Positions 37,675-47,243 of a stretch of DNA of 64,000 nt are shown here, one piece after another. Origin of the DNA: Shewanella aestuarii (GTDB lineage: Bacteria > Pseudomonadota > Gammaproteobacteria > Enterobacterales > Shewanellaceae); the NCBI RefSeq assembly GCF_014647215.1, contig NZ_BMOT01000001.1:186001-250000 (forward strand), in the 5' to 3' direction. The notes under the pieces were generated by a model that saw nothing but the letters and a program-made list of their open reading frames with translations, had not been told where the DNA came from and did no database searches. Both the position numbers and the translations under genes were made by a program. The number at the start of each line of letters is the position of its first letter. Within the stretch, counting starts at the first letter, position 1.

Positions 37675-38028
37675 TTACTCAATAATCGTTAAAACACTTG
37701 CAGGAGGGCGACCAATAGCAGCCTTTCCATTAGCAAGCACAATAGGGCGCTCAATCAGTTTAGGGGTATTAACCATTGCTTGAATAAGCTGTGCTTCAGT
37801 CAATTTTTCATCCTGTAAACCTAATTCTTTATATTCGGTTTCTTTAGTGCGCATTAATTGACGAGCGCTTAATCCTAGTAAAGTAAGGATATTGGCAATT
37901 TCATCTACCGAAGGGGCATTTTTTAAATATTCAACCACGTTGATATCATCTGATTTTTCTTGCACTAAGGCTAGGGTTTCACGGCTTTTAGAACAACGAG
38001 GATTATGTAAAATAGTAATTTTTGTCAT
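37675..38028 (-). CDS. ArsC-family (YfgD-like) arsenate reductase-type protein
   Basis: A 117-residue thioredoxin-fold protein with the single-cysteine ArsC motif LHNPRCSKSRETL near residue 12. The later arginines (LMRTKE, LIERPIV) complete the oxyanion site, and GRPPASVL closes the fold. Next to bepA and hda this is the counterpart of E. coli YfgD. Arsenate reduction is not proven. ATG 38028 fits the family; an ATG at 38043 would add five residues. No clear ribosome site decides between them. Confidence 0.88.
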   Translation of the reverse strand: MTKITILHNPRCSKSRETLALVQEKSDDINVVEYLKNAPSVDEIANILTLLGLSARQLMRTKETEYKELGLQDEKLTEAQLIQAMVNTPKLIERPIVLANGKAAIGRPPASVLTIIE

Positions 38029-38062
38029 AGTATCAACTTTCATTTTTGGGCTTGAACACGGT

Positions 38063-39547
38063 TTATTTAAGCGCTTCTAACTGTCTGTCAGCTTCACGAA
38101 ATTGTCTTATACGCGCTTCAATTCGCGCAATTTGCAGCTGCTCACCTTCAGAGTGGCGATAAGCATAATTTAATTGGTCTATCGCACCTTTATAATCAGC
38201 CGCCAGTGCCATAGCTTCCGCATTAGCATAATATTCTAGGGCTTTATTACCCATTTTGCGGTAAGCGTCGGTCATTATTTGGTATGGGAGTATATTCTGT
38301 TTATCTAAAAATATCAGTTCTTCTAACATAGGAATGGCTTTTTTAGGTGAGCCTGACTCTACATATATATTTGCTAAATTGGCATTAACCACCTGAGAGG
38401 TGGGTTTAAGTTTACGTTGTGCTTCTAATAAGACAATCGCATCGTCGAACGCTTTACGCTGTGCCAGTAAGTCTGTTTTAGTATCGATATAGAATAAATT
38501 ATTGGTATCTTGTTTGATTAAGGTATCTATGATTGCTTCAGATTGATCATATTTTTTTAAACGAAACAAAGCCAACGCTTTGCCGTATAAAGCGGCTTCT
38601 TTAAAGGTGTAAGCATTCTTTTTGATTTGAGTTTCAAATAATGACAGAGCCGCTTCATCGTTAAAGCTTGAAAAACGTACTTGGATACGGGCTTTTGCAA
38701 GTTGGTAATTTAAATTATCGGGGATATAACGGTTTGGATATTGTGCCGCTCGGTTACGGGCATCAGTTATACGCGATTCAGGTAATGGGTGAGTTAAGAG
38801 CATTTGTGGTGGAGTCGTCGTAAAACGATAACGAGTTGCTAACTCTGCAAAGAAGTCAGCCGCACCATTAGGGTCAAATCCTGCTTCGACTAGAATTTGC
38901 ATACCGATACGATCAGCTTCTTTTTCATGCAAGCGGGTGTAGTTAATTTTGGATTGCGTGGCTAATGCCTGGGTCGTAGCTAGTGCAGCCATACCGGCTT
39001 GGGGGGCGGCGATGGTTAATAAGATTGCCCCTAATAATCCGGCAATGGTTGCCGTAGAACTTTTTTGTTGCGCTTCTAATGAACGGGCTAAATGGCGTTG
39101 GGTAACGTGGGTGATTTCATGGGCTAATACTGATGCGAGCTCACTTTCTGAATCAGCATTAAGAAATAATCCAGTGTGCACTCCAACATGGCCGCCAAAA
39201 AACGCGAAAGCGTTAATTTCATCATTTCTCAGTAAGAAAAAATAAAAAGGGGTTTTAACCCCAGTCGCATGGGCAACAAGCTTATTGCCCAGTTCAGACA
39301 AATACTGATTTAGTACAGGATCGTTTAATACTGGCGCGGATGAGCGAATCACCCGCATGTAGGCATCACCGTATACCATTTCTTTTTCGAGGCTGAATGT
39401 ATTAACAGCCGCAGTACCAAGATCAGGCAGATCACTATTGGCAAAGCTGCTACCAATGTTCGCCATAAAGAAAAATGCAAACGCACTAGCAAGCATGCTT
39501 TTATTAATGTTACGAAATGATTTAGTGGTGAAAGATAATTTACTCAA
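38063..39547 (-). CDS. bepA: Beta-barrel assembly-enhancing protease BepA
   Basis: A 494-residue periplasmic M48 metallopeptidase with TPR repeats. A signal peptide ends near SSFANS. The zinc motif is HEITH at 143-147, and the third ligand is probably Glu210 in HEKEADRIG. From about residue 290, helical TPR repeats (AALYGKALALFRLKKYDQSE and similar) form the nest that binds the BAM complex. BepA matures or degrades stalled LptD and other barrels. Neighbours arsC-like, hda and uraA match E. coli. Confidence 0.95.
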   Translation of the reverse strand: MSKLSFTTKSFRNINKSMLASAFAFFFMANIGSSFANSDLPDLGTAAVNTFSLEKEMVYGDAYMRVIRSSAPVLNDPVLNQYLSELGNKLVAHATGVKTPFYFFLLRNDEINAFAFFGGHVGVHTGLFLNADSESELASVLAHEITHVTQRHLARSLEAQQKSSTATIAGLLGAILLTIAAPQAGMAALATTQALATQSKINYTRLHEKEADRIGMQILVEAGFDPNGAADFFAELATRYRFTTTPPQMLLTHPLPESRITDARNRAAQYPNRYIPDNLNYQLAKARIQVRFSSFNDEAALSLFETQIKKNAYTFKEAALYGKALALFRLKKYDQSEAIIDTLIKQDTNNLFYIDTKTDLLAQRKAFDDAIVLLEAQRKLKPTSQVVNANLANIYVESGSPKKAIPMLEELIFLDKQNILPYQIMTDAYRKMGNKALEYYANAEAMALAADYKGAIDQLNYAYRHSEGEQLQIARIEARIRQFREADRQLEALK

Positions 39548-39666
39548 ACGGCACCCTTAACGCTGAAAATTTTTGTAGAGAAAACCGCACAAGAGTCTAC
39601 TCTGTTAGCTTGTGGTTTGCTATGCAACTAAGGATAATAGCATCAGTTTATTTGACGTAAATTATT

Positions 39667-39882
39667 ATGAAACTGATAGATTTAACGACGTATCGTTGTC
39701 CGTATCCTTTAGTACAGGTCAAACTGTTATTAAAGCAATTGCCGCAAGGCGAAACATTGAAAGTTTTACTGTCAGACCCTGGTTCTTGCAAAGATGTTCC
39801 CGCATGGGCTGAAAAAAATGGTTTCCATGTCAGCCTATTGCAACAAGATATAAGCACTATGGCAATTAATATCACTAAATAG
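39667..39882 (+). CDS. TusA-family sulfur-carrier protein
   Basis: A 71-residue protein with the family active site LTTYRCPYPLVQVKLLLKQL (CPxP, cysteine near residue 11) and the second-strand motif LSDPGSCKDVPAWAEKNG. Such proteins carry a persulfide for tRNA thiolation or other sulfur transfer. It may be TusA itself or a paralogue; the location next to bepA/perM suggests a paralogue. It lies 44 bases upstream of the perM-like gene. Confidence 0.85.
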   Translation: MKLIDLTTYRCPYPLVQVKLLLKQLPQGETLKVLLSDPGSCKDVPAWAEKNGFHVSLLQQDISTMAINITK

Positions 39883-39926
39883 GCCTATGTTAGGTTAATT
39901 TTTCTTCATTTATACAAGGTTTTGCA

Positions 39927-41006
39927 ATGTTAGAGTTTTTAAAAGAATGGTACAAAACCCGTTTTAGTGATCCACAAGCAATTACATTAGTGTTTATTCT
40001 TGTTGGTATAAGTTTAACCCTTTATTTTGGCGCAGGTTTATTAGCCCCATTACTTGTGGCATTAGTGTTAGCTTTTTTATTAGAGTGGCCTGTTGCGCAG
40101 ATGTCTAAGCTCGGGATTAATCGTACGGCGGGGGCTTCAATAGTATTGGTCGCTTTTTTAGGTTTAATGTTAGTGCTGCTTCTGGTGCTGATGCCAAGTA
40201 TATGGCGACAGGGTGTTAGCTTAGTGACTGATTTACCGAGTATGTTAGATAAGGGTATGTTAGTTATTCGAGATTTAAGCCGTGATTACCCTAAATTTAT
40301 CAGTGTTGAACAAATTGATGCTTCTTTTAATGAGCTAAAAAAGCTACTGGATACGCAGCACCTGTTAGATTTTGGTAAGCAGTTACTGGGTTTTTCTGCG
40401 TCATTGCTTGTGCTGATGGTTTACGCGATTTTAGTGCCATTATTAGTGTTTTTCTTTTTAAAAGATAAGCATGAATTAATTCAGGGAAGTAAGCGTTTTT
40501 TCCCAACTAACCGTGGTTTAGCCAGTAAAGTGTGGTTTGAAATGGATCAACAGATATTTAATTACATTCGCGGTAAAGTGATGGAAATTATTATTGTTGG
40601 CGTTGTCAGTTATGTGTTTTTTGCCGTGATGGGCTTACGATATTCGGCACTGTTAGGTGTGCTCACTGGTTTATCAGTGTTGATCCCTTATGTTGGAGCA
40701 ACACTGGTCACATTACCCATCGCATTAGTGGCATTTGTGCAGTGGGGAATAGGGCCAGAGTTCGGTTATTTAATGTTAGGGTACGGTATTATTCAGGCAT
40801 TAGATGGTAATGTATTGGTGCCCATTCTATTCAGTGATGCGGTAGATTTACACCCGGTTATGATTATTGCCGCGGTATTGGTATTTGGTGGTTTATGGGG
40901 AGTATGGGGAGTATTTTTTGCGATTCCATTAGCTTCGTTAGTCAAGGCCGTTATTAATGCTTGGCCTCACCACAACGAGAAAAAAGCGACCCTTGATCTT
41001 GAATAG
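39927..41006 (+). CDS. perM: AI-2E/PerM-family membrane transporter
   Basis: A 359-residue membrane protein with N-terminal double-hydrophobic segments (SLTLYFGAGLLAPLLVALVLAFLLEW; landmarks only) and the family block SVLIPYVGATLVTLPIALVAF. GIIQALDGNVLVPILFSD and HPVMIIAAVLVFGGLWG follow. PerM is the AI-2 exporter-like protein of unsettled substrate. It flanks bepA in E. coli, as here. It probably shares a promoter with the TusA-like gene. Confidence 0.9.
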   Translation: MLEFLKEWYKTRFSDPQAITLVFILVGISLTLYFGAGLLAPLLVALVLAFLLEWPVAQMSKLGINRTAGASIVLVAFLGLMLVLLLVLMPSIWRQGVSLVTDLPSMLDKGMLVIRDLSRDYPKFISVEQIDASFNELKKLLDTQHLLDFGKQLLGFSASLLVLMVYAILVPLLVFFFLKDKHELIQGSKRFFPTNRGLASKVWFEMDQQIFNYIRGKVMEIIIVGVVSYVFFAVMGLRYSALLGVLTGLSVLIPYVGATLVTLPIALVAFVQWGIGPEFGYLMLGYGIIQALDGNVLVPILFSDAVDLHPVMIIAAVLVFGGLWGVWGVFFAIPLASLVKAVINAWPHHNEKKATLDLE

Positions 41007-41035
41007 TTAGCTTTTAATCACTTAATCTTGAAAGA

Positions 41036-41296
41036 CTAGAAATGCACAATACTAAATTGTGCATTTTCATTTAACACCTTGATAGATTCAATTTCAGTCA
41101 GTATCACTTCTATATCATCACCATTAACCAGCTTACCGCGGACTACCTCTTGCTTTATTGGCGTGTCGGTAAGCCCTGTGGTGCTGAATACGCCATTAAT
41201 GTGTTGACCACTGTTCAGGGTGATCAATACTGAGTATCGATATAAGCACATAACCTCAATATAATCGTGAAGCTCGCAAGCAAGAATTTTTGACAT
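41036..41296 (-). CDS. Rho-binding antiterminator-like protein (Rof/YaeO type)
   Basis: An 86-residue protein matching the Rof pattern. ILACELHDYIEVMCLYRYSV aligns with the I-x-C-x-x-Y-D...E-x-x-C start, then LITLNSGQHINGVF and a closing IEVILTEIESIKVL. Rof occludes the RNA-binding site of Rho and reduces termination. I use ATG 41296 with GGAA six bases upstream; ATG 41308 is the alternative. Identification is by spacing of key residues, so moderate. Confidence 0.72.
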   Translation of the reverse strand: MSKILACELHDYIEVMCLYRYSVLITLNSGQHINGVFSTTGLTDTPIKQEVVRGKLVNGDDIEVILTEIESIKVLNENAQFSIVHF

Positions 41297-41507
41297 ACAT
41301 ATTTCCATTATTAATAAATTAATATCGGCTTAGTGATATTGCGCTGTTCACATTGGTGTCATTCAATAATGGTGCTTTCGGTCATTTTGCAAACGAATTT
41401 ATTAGCTATCTGGACACAAAATATCAAAAATAGCGCAAGATACGAAAATGACGTTTAGATTAAAACATTATTATTGTCGTAATCTAATAGCGAAAGCTGT
41501 GGATTCA

Positions 41508-42086
41508 TTAATAACTGAATCGATACACTGAATTTGTTCTTTTACCGTCAATGATATTCACTTCAACAAAATACAAGCGATCATAATCTTCGGTGAAGTC
41601 CATTTTTGCGAAATCGATTTGCTGGCTTAATTTTTTAGCCAATACAATCATCGTATTGCCATGGCCTACAATTAAATAGCGTCCTGGTTGCTGCATTAAT
41701 GTTTGGCTAAATCCTTCAAGATCGCTGGGGTCATATGAAGTGACCGCTAAGTTTTGGTTTTTGGCTGTAGGGGCTGCTGTCAGTTGGGTGCGGCGATAAT
41801 CGGTGGAATATACTTTATCTAGCGGAATATGTTGCAGCATATCAGCGAGACGTTGCGCTCTCAGTGTACCTTGCTGATTTAATTCTGGGTCGCTACCTGT
41901 TTGCTTTTCTCCGTGGCGAACCAATATAAATGTCCATGTTTGCACGCTATCCTTGGCACTTTGAACACTAGGGCTATTATCAGCAGGAATAATGACTTGT
42001 GCCATGCTACTCAGGCTTAACAGGTTAAGACAAAAAAGGCTAAATATAAAAAAATGAGTGGATTTAAGGTGATAAATCATGTGCAT
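41508..42086 (-). CDS. Exported histidine phosphatase-family protein
   Basis: A 192-residue protein with a hydrophobic signal (FFIFSLFCLNLLSLSSMAQ), then the RHG phosphatase core. The nucleophile motif is FILVRHGEKQ, with arginine in YSTDYRRTQLTA and a late catalytic His in RYLIVGHGNTMIV. It would work in the periplasm on an unknown phosphoester. ATG 42080 is an equally possible start. It is the gene after cpdB, from which a hairpin separates it. Confidence 0.85.
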   Translation of the reverse strand: MHMIYHLKSTHFFIFSLFCLNLLSLSSMAQVIIPADNSPSVQSAKDSVQTWTFILVRHGEKQTGSDPELNQQGTLRAQRLADMLQHIPLDKVYSTDYRRTQLTAAPTAKNQNLAVTSYDPSDLEGFSQTLMQQPGRYLIVGHGNTMIVLAKKLSQQIDFAKMDFTEDYDRLYFVEVNIIDGKRTNSVYRFSY

Positions 42087-42142
42087 ATATTCTAATAGAA
42101 AGGATGCATTTCATCATACCACTGGTAAAGACAATATAAAAT

Positions 42143-42166
42143 AATGCCCTAGAAATGTAGGGCATT
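42143..42166 (-). terminator. Hairpin terminator after cpdB
   Basis: Stem AATGCCCTA/TAGGGCATT around a 6-base loop, followed on the minus strand by ATTTTAT. The T tract is interrupted, so it is moderate in strength. Confidence 0.65.
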
Positions 42167-42186
42167 GATCTTTATAACATGCGAAA

Positions 42187-44253
42187 TTATCTAACTGGAT
42201 CGTTTTGCAAATCAATATTATAAATTGCAAAACCGGCTATCGTACCTTCAACCTGTTTTTTGATCATTTTACGTTGCTGATTAGCTTGAATAAATGTGTC
42301 GGCTAAATCACTGTCTTGGGTCTCAAAGCGCACATCTAGTTGTATTGATGTGTTGATAGTTTTGAAATCCCAGTTGTAGTCAGCTGTCGGATTTACGGCT
42401 GAATTATATCCACCACTACCATCAGGTTGTGATTGCTCAGTGATATAGGCCGCTAAGGCCGCACGGTTTTCATCTGGAAGTTCTAGTATCACATGCTCCG
42501 GTCCGGTTCCCGCAAATGCACCGCCAAATGCTCGATAGTTATTCGAAGCAATAATAAACTCCATTGCGGCGAGTTCACTGCCTGTTATTGGATTTCCATC
42601 AAGATCAGTGTAGGTTAAATCAACAATGCGGCTAGCATCAGCATTAACCACTTTACAATTGCGATCGAATTTAGCGGGTTGTGTAACATCAATTTTGTAA
42701 GTCACGCCATCAATAGTGTCAAAATTATATGTTGGGTGGCCTGCACGATTGATTAAGTTTTGTGGTGCAGTTTTATTAGGATCAATTTGATTAAATTGAT
42801 TTGCACTACACTCTAACCAATCTTTAAGCTCTGCACCATTAGCTTTGACTGCAACCATAGTATTTGGATACAAATACAAATCAGCAGCATTTTTATAGGT
42901 TAAATCGCCTTTTTCAACCATAACATATTGAGCAGCATCACCTTCAGAGTATCTTCCACCGGCTTTGAATGGGGCAGAGGCTGACAGTATTGGAAAATCT
43001 TTTAATTCAGGGGGTAATTTTGCCTTTACGTTAGCAATTTGGGCATCCGATACTATTTGTACCGTAGGATCGTCTTGTACCAATGATAGGAAGCTATACA
43101 TATCACCGGTAGATTTACCTATTGGCTGGTTAACATAATCAAGTGTACCTTGGTGCTCTGCTGCAATGGCATCACGAATACTGTCTTCTCCAGTCACTAA
43201 TGGCGTTTTATTAGCATTATCATAGATAGGGCGTGCCGCAGTTTGAGATTCCTCGTGGACAACAACCCACTGGTTATCTTGTTTACGTAATTTTAAATCA
43301 ACAATACCTAAATTATCCCCCCAACGGCCAGGCATCACAGCTGGTACACCATTTAAGAGACCTTTTTCTACATCAGTATTTGGCAGATTTGCATAATTTG
43401 CATGTGGGAAAATTGAATGACTGTGACCAAACATAATCGCATCAATGCCATCTACATTGGTGAGTGCGAATGTTGCATTTTCAGCCCATGCATCGCCTGG
43501 GTTTTCAGGTGAGCCTATGCCTGAATGAGGTATAGCTATGATCACATCAGCACCTTTGGCTTTCATTTCGGGTACATATTTGTTTGCCGCTTGAGTAATG
43601 CCGATGGTTTCTACTTCACCTTCTAGGTTGGCTTTATCCCAGATCATGATCTGCGGTGGTACAAATCCGATATAACCTATATTAATGGTATGCTCATTCC
43701 CTTGGGTATCGACTACGACTTTTTCCTTTATTAGATACGGGCTGAACATCGGCTCTGAAAATTGAATATCATTCCAGCATCCGTCTTTATTTGCACAAAT
43801 TACGTTGGCATTTATGTAAGGAAAATCCGCACCTTCAAGTGATTTTTCGAGGAAGTCTAAACCATAATTAAACTCATGATTACCAATATTGGCAACATCA
43901 TAGTCCAGTGTATTCATCGCTTTGTAAGCTGGGTGAGTATCATCTACACCTACACTTGCCATGTAATCACCCATAGGGCTGCCTTGCAATAAATCGCCGT
44001 TATCAACTAACACAGAGTTGGTGACTTCAGCTCTTGCAGCATTAATCAAGCTGGCTGTGCGAGCTAAACCTATGGTTGGATCGTCTTTACCCGAATAATA
44101 GTTAAAGTCCATAATGTTAGTGTGAAGATCTGTGGTTTCCATTACGCGTAAATCCACTTCAACTAAATTGACACTATCATCATCGTTACTACCGCAAGCG
44201 GATAAACCGAGCGAGCTAGCGATAATAATCGCAAGTATTTTTTTGTTATGCAT
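42187..44253 (-). CDS. cpdB: 2',3'-cyclic-nucleotide 2'-phosphodiesterase/3'-nucleotidase, lipoprotein form
   Basis: A 688-residue lipoprotein (signal ending LGLSACGS). The N-terminal calcineurin-like metallophosphatase has ETTDLHTNIMDF, VDNGDLLQGSPMGDY and IGNHEFNYGLDFL as metal-binding motifs. The C-terminal 5'-nucleotidase domain has SNNYRAFGG. It frees nucleosides and phosphate from external cyclic and 3' nucleotides. E. coli CpdB is soluble and periplasmic; the lipobox here suggests membrane anchoring. Some neighbouring genes also concern phosphate. Confidence 0.92.
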   Translation of the reverse strand: MHNKKILAIIIASSLGLSACGSNDDDSVNLVEVDLRVMETTDLHTNIMDFNYYSGKDDPTIGLARTASLINAARAEVTNSVLVDNGDLLQGSPMGDYMASVGVDDTHPAYKAMNTLDYDVANIGNHEFNYGLDFLEKSLEGADFPYINANVICANKDGCWNDIQFSEPMFSPYLIKEKVVVDTQGNEHTINIGYIGFVPPQIMIWDKANLEGEVETIGITQAANKYVPEMKAKGADVIIAIPHSGIGSPENPGDAWAENATFALTNVDGIDAIMFGHSHSIFPHANYANLPNTDVEKGLLNGVPAVMPGRWGDNLGIVDLKLRKQDNQWVVVHEESQTAARPIYDNANKTPLVTGEDSIRDAIAAEHQGTLDYVNQPIGKSTGDMYSFLSLVQDDPTVQIVSDAQIANVKAKLPPELKDFPILSASAPFKAGGRYSEGDAAQYVMVEKGDLTYKNAADLYLYPNTMVAVKANGAELKDWLECSANQFNQIDPNKTAPQNLINRAGHPTYNFDTIDGVTYKIDVTQPAKFDRNCKVVNADASRIVDLTYTDLDGNPITGSELAAMEFIIASNNYRAFGGAFAGTGPEHVILELPDENRAALAAYITEQSQPDGSGGYNSAVNPTADYNWDFKTINTSIQLDVRFETQDSDLADTFIQANQQRKMIKKQVEGTIAGFAIYNIDLQNDPVR

Positions 44254-44435
44254 TGAAATATTTCCTGTTTGACCCCAGGGCGATGTTGCCCTTGCTTGAA
44301 TAACAAACCTATGATTATGTTTTGGTTTTTAATTATTAAAGCGGGCAAATTATATCGAATTTCAATGAAGTAAATGTGACGTGAGCTGGCTTTTTGCTGT
44401 ATCAATTTGTTACTGATGCATTTGCAAACAGTTAA

Positions 44436-44467
44436 AAAAAAGCATCACAAATGATGCGATGCTTTTT
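44436..44467 (-). terminator. Intrinsic terminator of the M3 peptidase gene
   Basis: On the minus strand AAAAAGCATC pairs with GATGCTTTTT around a loop that itself contains GCATCATTTGTGATGC-type pairing. It begins 18 bases after the gene. Confidence 0.8.
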
Positions 44468-44484
44468 AAACCCATCAGTAAAGT

Positions 44485-46671
44485 TTAGTCTTTGTCTAAT
44501 AAACCTCGAGAACGAAGTAGCGGTTCAATGCCAGCTTCTTTACCGCGAAATGCTTTGTAAAGCATCATAGGATCAGCACTACCGCCTGTTGATAAGATAT
44601 ATTGACGGAACTTATCTGCGGTTTGTTGATCAAAAATACCATTTTCTTTAAATGCTTCAAACGCATCAGCGCCTAAAATATCCGACCATAAATAACTATA
44701 GTAGCCAGCGGAATAACCCCCAGCAAAAATATGTGAGAAATAGCTACTACGGTAACGAGGGGCAATTTGAGGGATTAAACCCATTTTAGTTAACGAATTT
44801 TTCTCAAATTCAGCGGCATTATGAATGTCATTGTTTTTCAAGGTATGCCAATCTAAATCAAGATATGTCGCCGCCATATACTCAACGGTCGAAAATCCTT
44901 GATTGAATTGGCTTGCCGCTTGGATTTTGTCCACTAACTGTTGCGGAATAACTTCACCCGTTTGATAGTGTTTAGCGAATTGAGCCAAGACTTGAGGTTG
45001 AGTCATCCAGTTTTCCATAACTTGTGATGGAAATTCTACATAATCTCTTGGTACGTTAGTACCTGATTGAGAACGATATTTAACATTGGATAACAATCCG
45101 TGTAAAGCATGTCCGAATTCATGGAATAGGGTACTTGCCTCGTCAAAAGTTAATAAGGCCGGTTCACCTACCGCGGGACGTGGATAGTTTAATACGTTTA
45201 CTATGATAGGTTTAGATTCCACACCATTCATCTTGTATTGTTGACGATAAGCATTCATCCAAGCTCCGCCACGTTTTGAACCGCGAACAAAGTAATCCCC
45301 CATAAAGATCCCGATTAAACTGCCATCTTTATCATAAACCTCCCAAGTGCGCACATCTGGGTGATATTTAGGTAAGTCGCTGCGCTCTTTAACTGTGATA
45401 CCAAATAGACGGTTAGCTGTGTGGAAAACGCCATCAAGAGTGCTTTCTAATGAGAAGTAAGGCTTTGTTTGCTGTTCATTAAAGTCATATCTTGCTACTC
45501 GGATTTTATCTGAGTAATACCACCAATCCCATGCTTCAAGCTTGAAACCGCCATTTTCACTGTCAATCACTTTTTGTAAGTCGCCAGCTTCTGTTTTCGC
45601 TTGTTCTAAAGCAGCAGGCCAGACTTTATTTAAAAGGTTATAGACATTTTCAGGGGTTTTAGCTGTTCGATTTTCAAGTACAAAATGGGCGTGCGTTTCG
45701 TAGCCCATTAATTTTGCGCGCTCAGCACGTAAAGCTGCAATTTTAGCTAAGGTTGTTTTGTTGTCGTTAGCATTATCGTTATTGGCTTGTGAGATGTAGG
45801 CTTTGTATATTTTTTCACGTAACTGTCGATTATCTGCGTAGGTTAAAAAAGGTGTAATCGATGGGCGATGAATAGTGAATAACCATTTTCCATCATGACC
45901 GAATTTACTGGCTTTTTGAGCGGCGGTGTTAATCGCATCATCGGGTAAGCCGGCTAAATCTTTTTTGTTATCGATAATTAATTGAAAGGCGTTGTTCTCT
46001 GCCAGTACATTATCGCCAAAGACTAAGTTTAATTTACCAATTTGTTCGTTTAAATCACGCAGTTTTTGCTTGTCTTCAACCGACAAGTTTGCGCCACCAC
46101 GGGTAAATGATTTATAGGTATCTTCCAATAACTTGGTTTCAGCCACATTCAAATTCAATGAGTCTTTTTGTAAATAAACAGTTTTTACACGTTGAAATAA
46201 CTGATTATTGAGGAAAATATCATCGCTGGCAGAAGATAACATTGGCGAGACTGTTTTTGAGATCTCTTGTAATTCAGGATTGGTATGCGCGCCAGTGAGG
46301 TTATAAAACACACTGATAACCTTGGTAAGCAGATCTCCTGAAAACTCCATGGCCTCGATAGTGTTGGCAAAAGTAGCTGGTTGAGGATTCTGAGCAATTT
46401 TTTCTATTTGCAGCTTTTGTTCGGCAATGCCAGCCTCAAATGCGGGTAAGTAATGTTCCGGCAGGATTATATCAAAATCTGGGATACCAAAAAAAGTATC
46501 ATACGGTTTGAAAAAAGGATTATTCGCTTGTGCAAAGACCGCTGTATTTTCAATGCTAGTGTTTGATTGTGTTGAATTTGTATCTAAGACTGGATCTTTA
46601 GTTGAACAGGCACTTAATGCAAATGCCAAAGAAACCACAGTTACAATTGGTTTGAGGGTGAATCCCTGCAT
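44485..46671 (-). CDS. dcp: M3-family zinc peptidase, Dcp-like lipoprotein
   Basis: A 728-residue thimet-family peptidase. A lipoprotein signal (LAFALSACSTKD) precedes the helical N-domain. The zinc site FHEFGHALHGLLSN is near residue 515, followed by DYVEFPSQVMENW carrying the third ligand. The C-terminus YSYLWSDILGADAFEAF is family-typical. Dcp removes C-terminal dipeptides from small peptides. The lipoprotein signal makes this an envelope-anchored version. Confidence 0.9.
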   Translation of the reverse strand: MQGFTLKPIVTVVSLAFALSACSTKDPVLDTNSTQSNTSIENTAVFAQANNPFFKPYDTFFGIPDFDIILPEHYLPAFEAGIAEQKLQIEKIAQNPQPATFANTIEAMEFSGDLLTKVISVFYNLTGAHTNPELQEISKTVSPMLSSASDDIFLNNQLFQRVKTVYLQKDSLNLNVAETKLLEDTYKSFTRGGANLSVEDKQKLRDLNEQIGKLNLVFGDNVLAENNAFQLIIDNKKDLAGLPDDAINTAAQKASKFGHDGKWLFTIHRPSITPFLTYADNRQLREKIYKAYISQANNDNANDNKTTLAKIAALRAERAKLMGYETHAHFVLENRTAKTPENVYNLLNKVWPAALEQAKTEAGDLQKVIDSENGGFKLEAWDWWYYSDKIRVARYDFNEQQTKPYFSLESTLDGVFHTANRLFGITVKERSDLPKYHPDVRTWEVYDKDGSLIGIFMGDYFVRGSKRGGAWMNAYRQQYKMNGVESKPIIVNVLNYPRPAVGEPALLTFDEASTLFHEFGHALHGLLSNVKYRSQSGTNVPRDYVEFPSQVMENWMTQPQVLAQFAKHYQTGEVIPQQLVDKIQAASQFNQGFSTVEYMAATYLDLDWHTLKNNDIHNAAEFEKNSLTKMGLIPQIAPRYRSSYFSHIFAGGYSAGYYSYLWSDILGADAFEAFKENGIFDQQTADKFRQYILSTGGSADPMMLYKAFRGKEAGIEPLLRSRGLLDKD

Positions 46672-46752
46672 TATTATTCCCTTCTATAATTTGAATTTAT
46701 TTTCAGGGATTATTTTAAAGCTTTTAGAATTTTTTTGAGGTTTAGTTTGTAA

Positions 46753-46792
46753 CAAAAAAAACGATGTAATACACAATTGCATTACATCGTTT
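46753..46792 (-). terminator. Terminator of the porin / phosphate-binding genes
   Basis: A 10-bp stem ACGATGTAAT/ATTACATCGT around a 10-base loop, followed on the minus strand by a run of eight T residues. Confidence 0.88.
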
Positions 46793-46798
46793 AGAAAT

Positions 46799-46820
46799 AA
46801 GGTCATATTAATATGACCTT
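46799..46820. repeat. Perfect 22-base palindrome
   Basis: AAGGTCATAT followed by TA and its exact complement, centred on the junction of 46809/46810. It sits between the phosphate-binding protein stop (46833) and the terminator. It has no T tract. It could be a protein site or an extra mRNA 3' hairpin. Confidence 0.6.
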
Positions 46821-46832
46821 AAGTCATCAAGA

Positions 46833-47228
46833 TCAAGGTTTTAAAATGACTTTTACAGTGCCATCTACATCAGCTTCATCAATATAACCAATAGCATTTG
46901 GGTTTGAAGCAACAGCGGCTTTCATCGCAGCAGCCGATGCAACTGTCGCTGGTGGGTTACCTTTACCAGTAAACACCTGCTTAGACCAAAATGCTTTTAA
47001 TTGTGCATCAGATTTACCTGTAACTGTGCTGTGAAACTCTGAGCGAGTACCATTACCTTCATCTAATTCATAGACAACTAAACTATTATCACCTTTGCCT
47101 AAAAATGCTTTTTTAGCATCAGACATCGACATATCACCAGCAGCATTGTTACCAATAACCACAACACCTGCAGAGGCCGTAAATGCAACACCTAAACTGA
47201 GCGCGAATACAGATAGTAATTTTTTCAT
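46833..47228 (-). CDS. Small PstS-like phosphate-binding protein
   Basis: A 131-residue protein with a signal peptide cut after FTASA. It carries one half-domain of the PBP-like phosphate-binding family: NNAAGDMSMSDAKKAFLGK, the loop EGNGTRSEFHS and SNPNAIGYIDEADVDGTVKVI. It is much shorter than a normal PstS (about 320-340 residues), so it is unlikely to feed PstCAB in the usual way. It starts 15 bases after the porin gene, forming an operon with it. Confidence 0.82.
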   Translation of the reverse strand: MKKLLSVFALSLGVAFTASAGVVVIGNNAAGDMSMSDAKKAFLGKGDNSLVVYELDEGNGTRSEFHSTVTGKSDAQLKAFWSKQVFTGKGNPPATVASAAAMKAAVASNPNAIGYIDEADVDGTVKVILKP

Positions 47229-47243
47229 ATCATCGCTCCTTTT

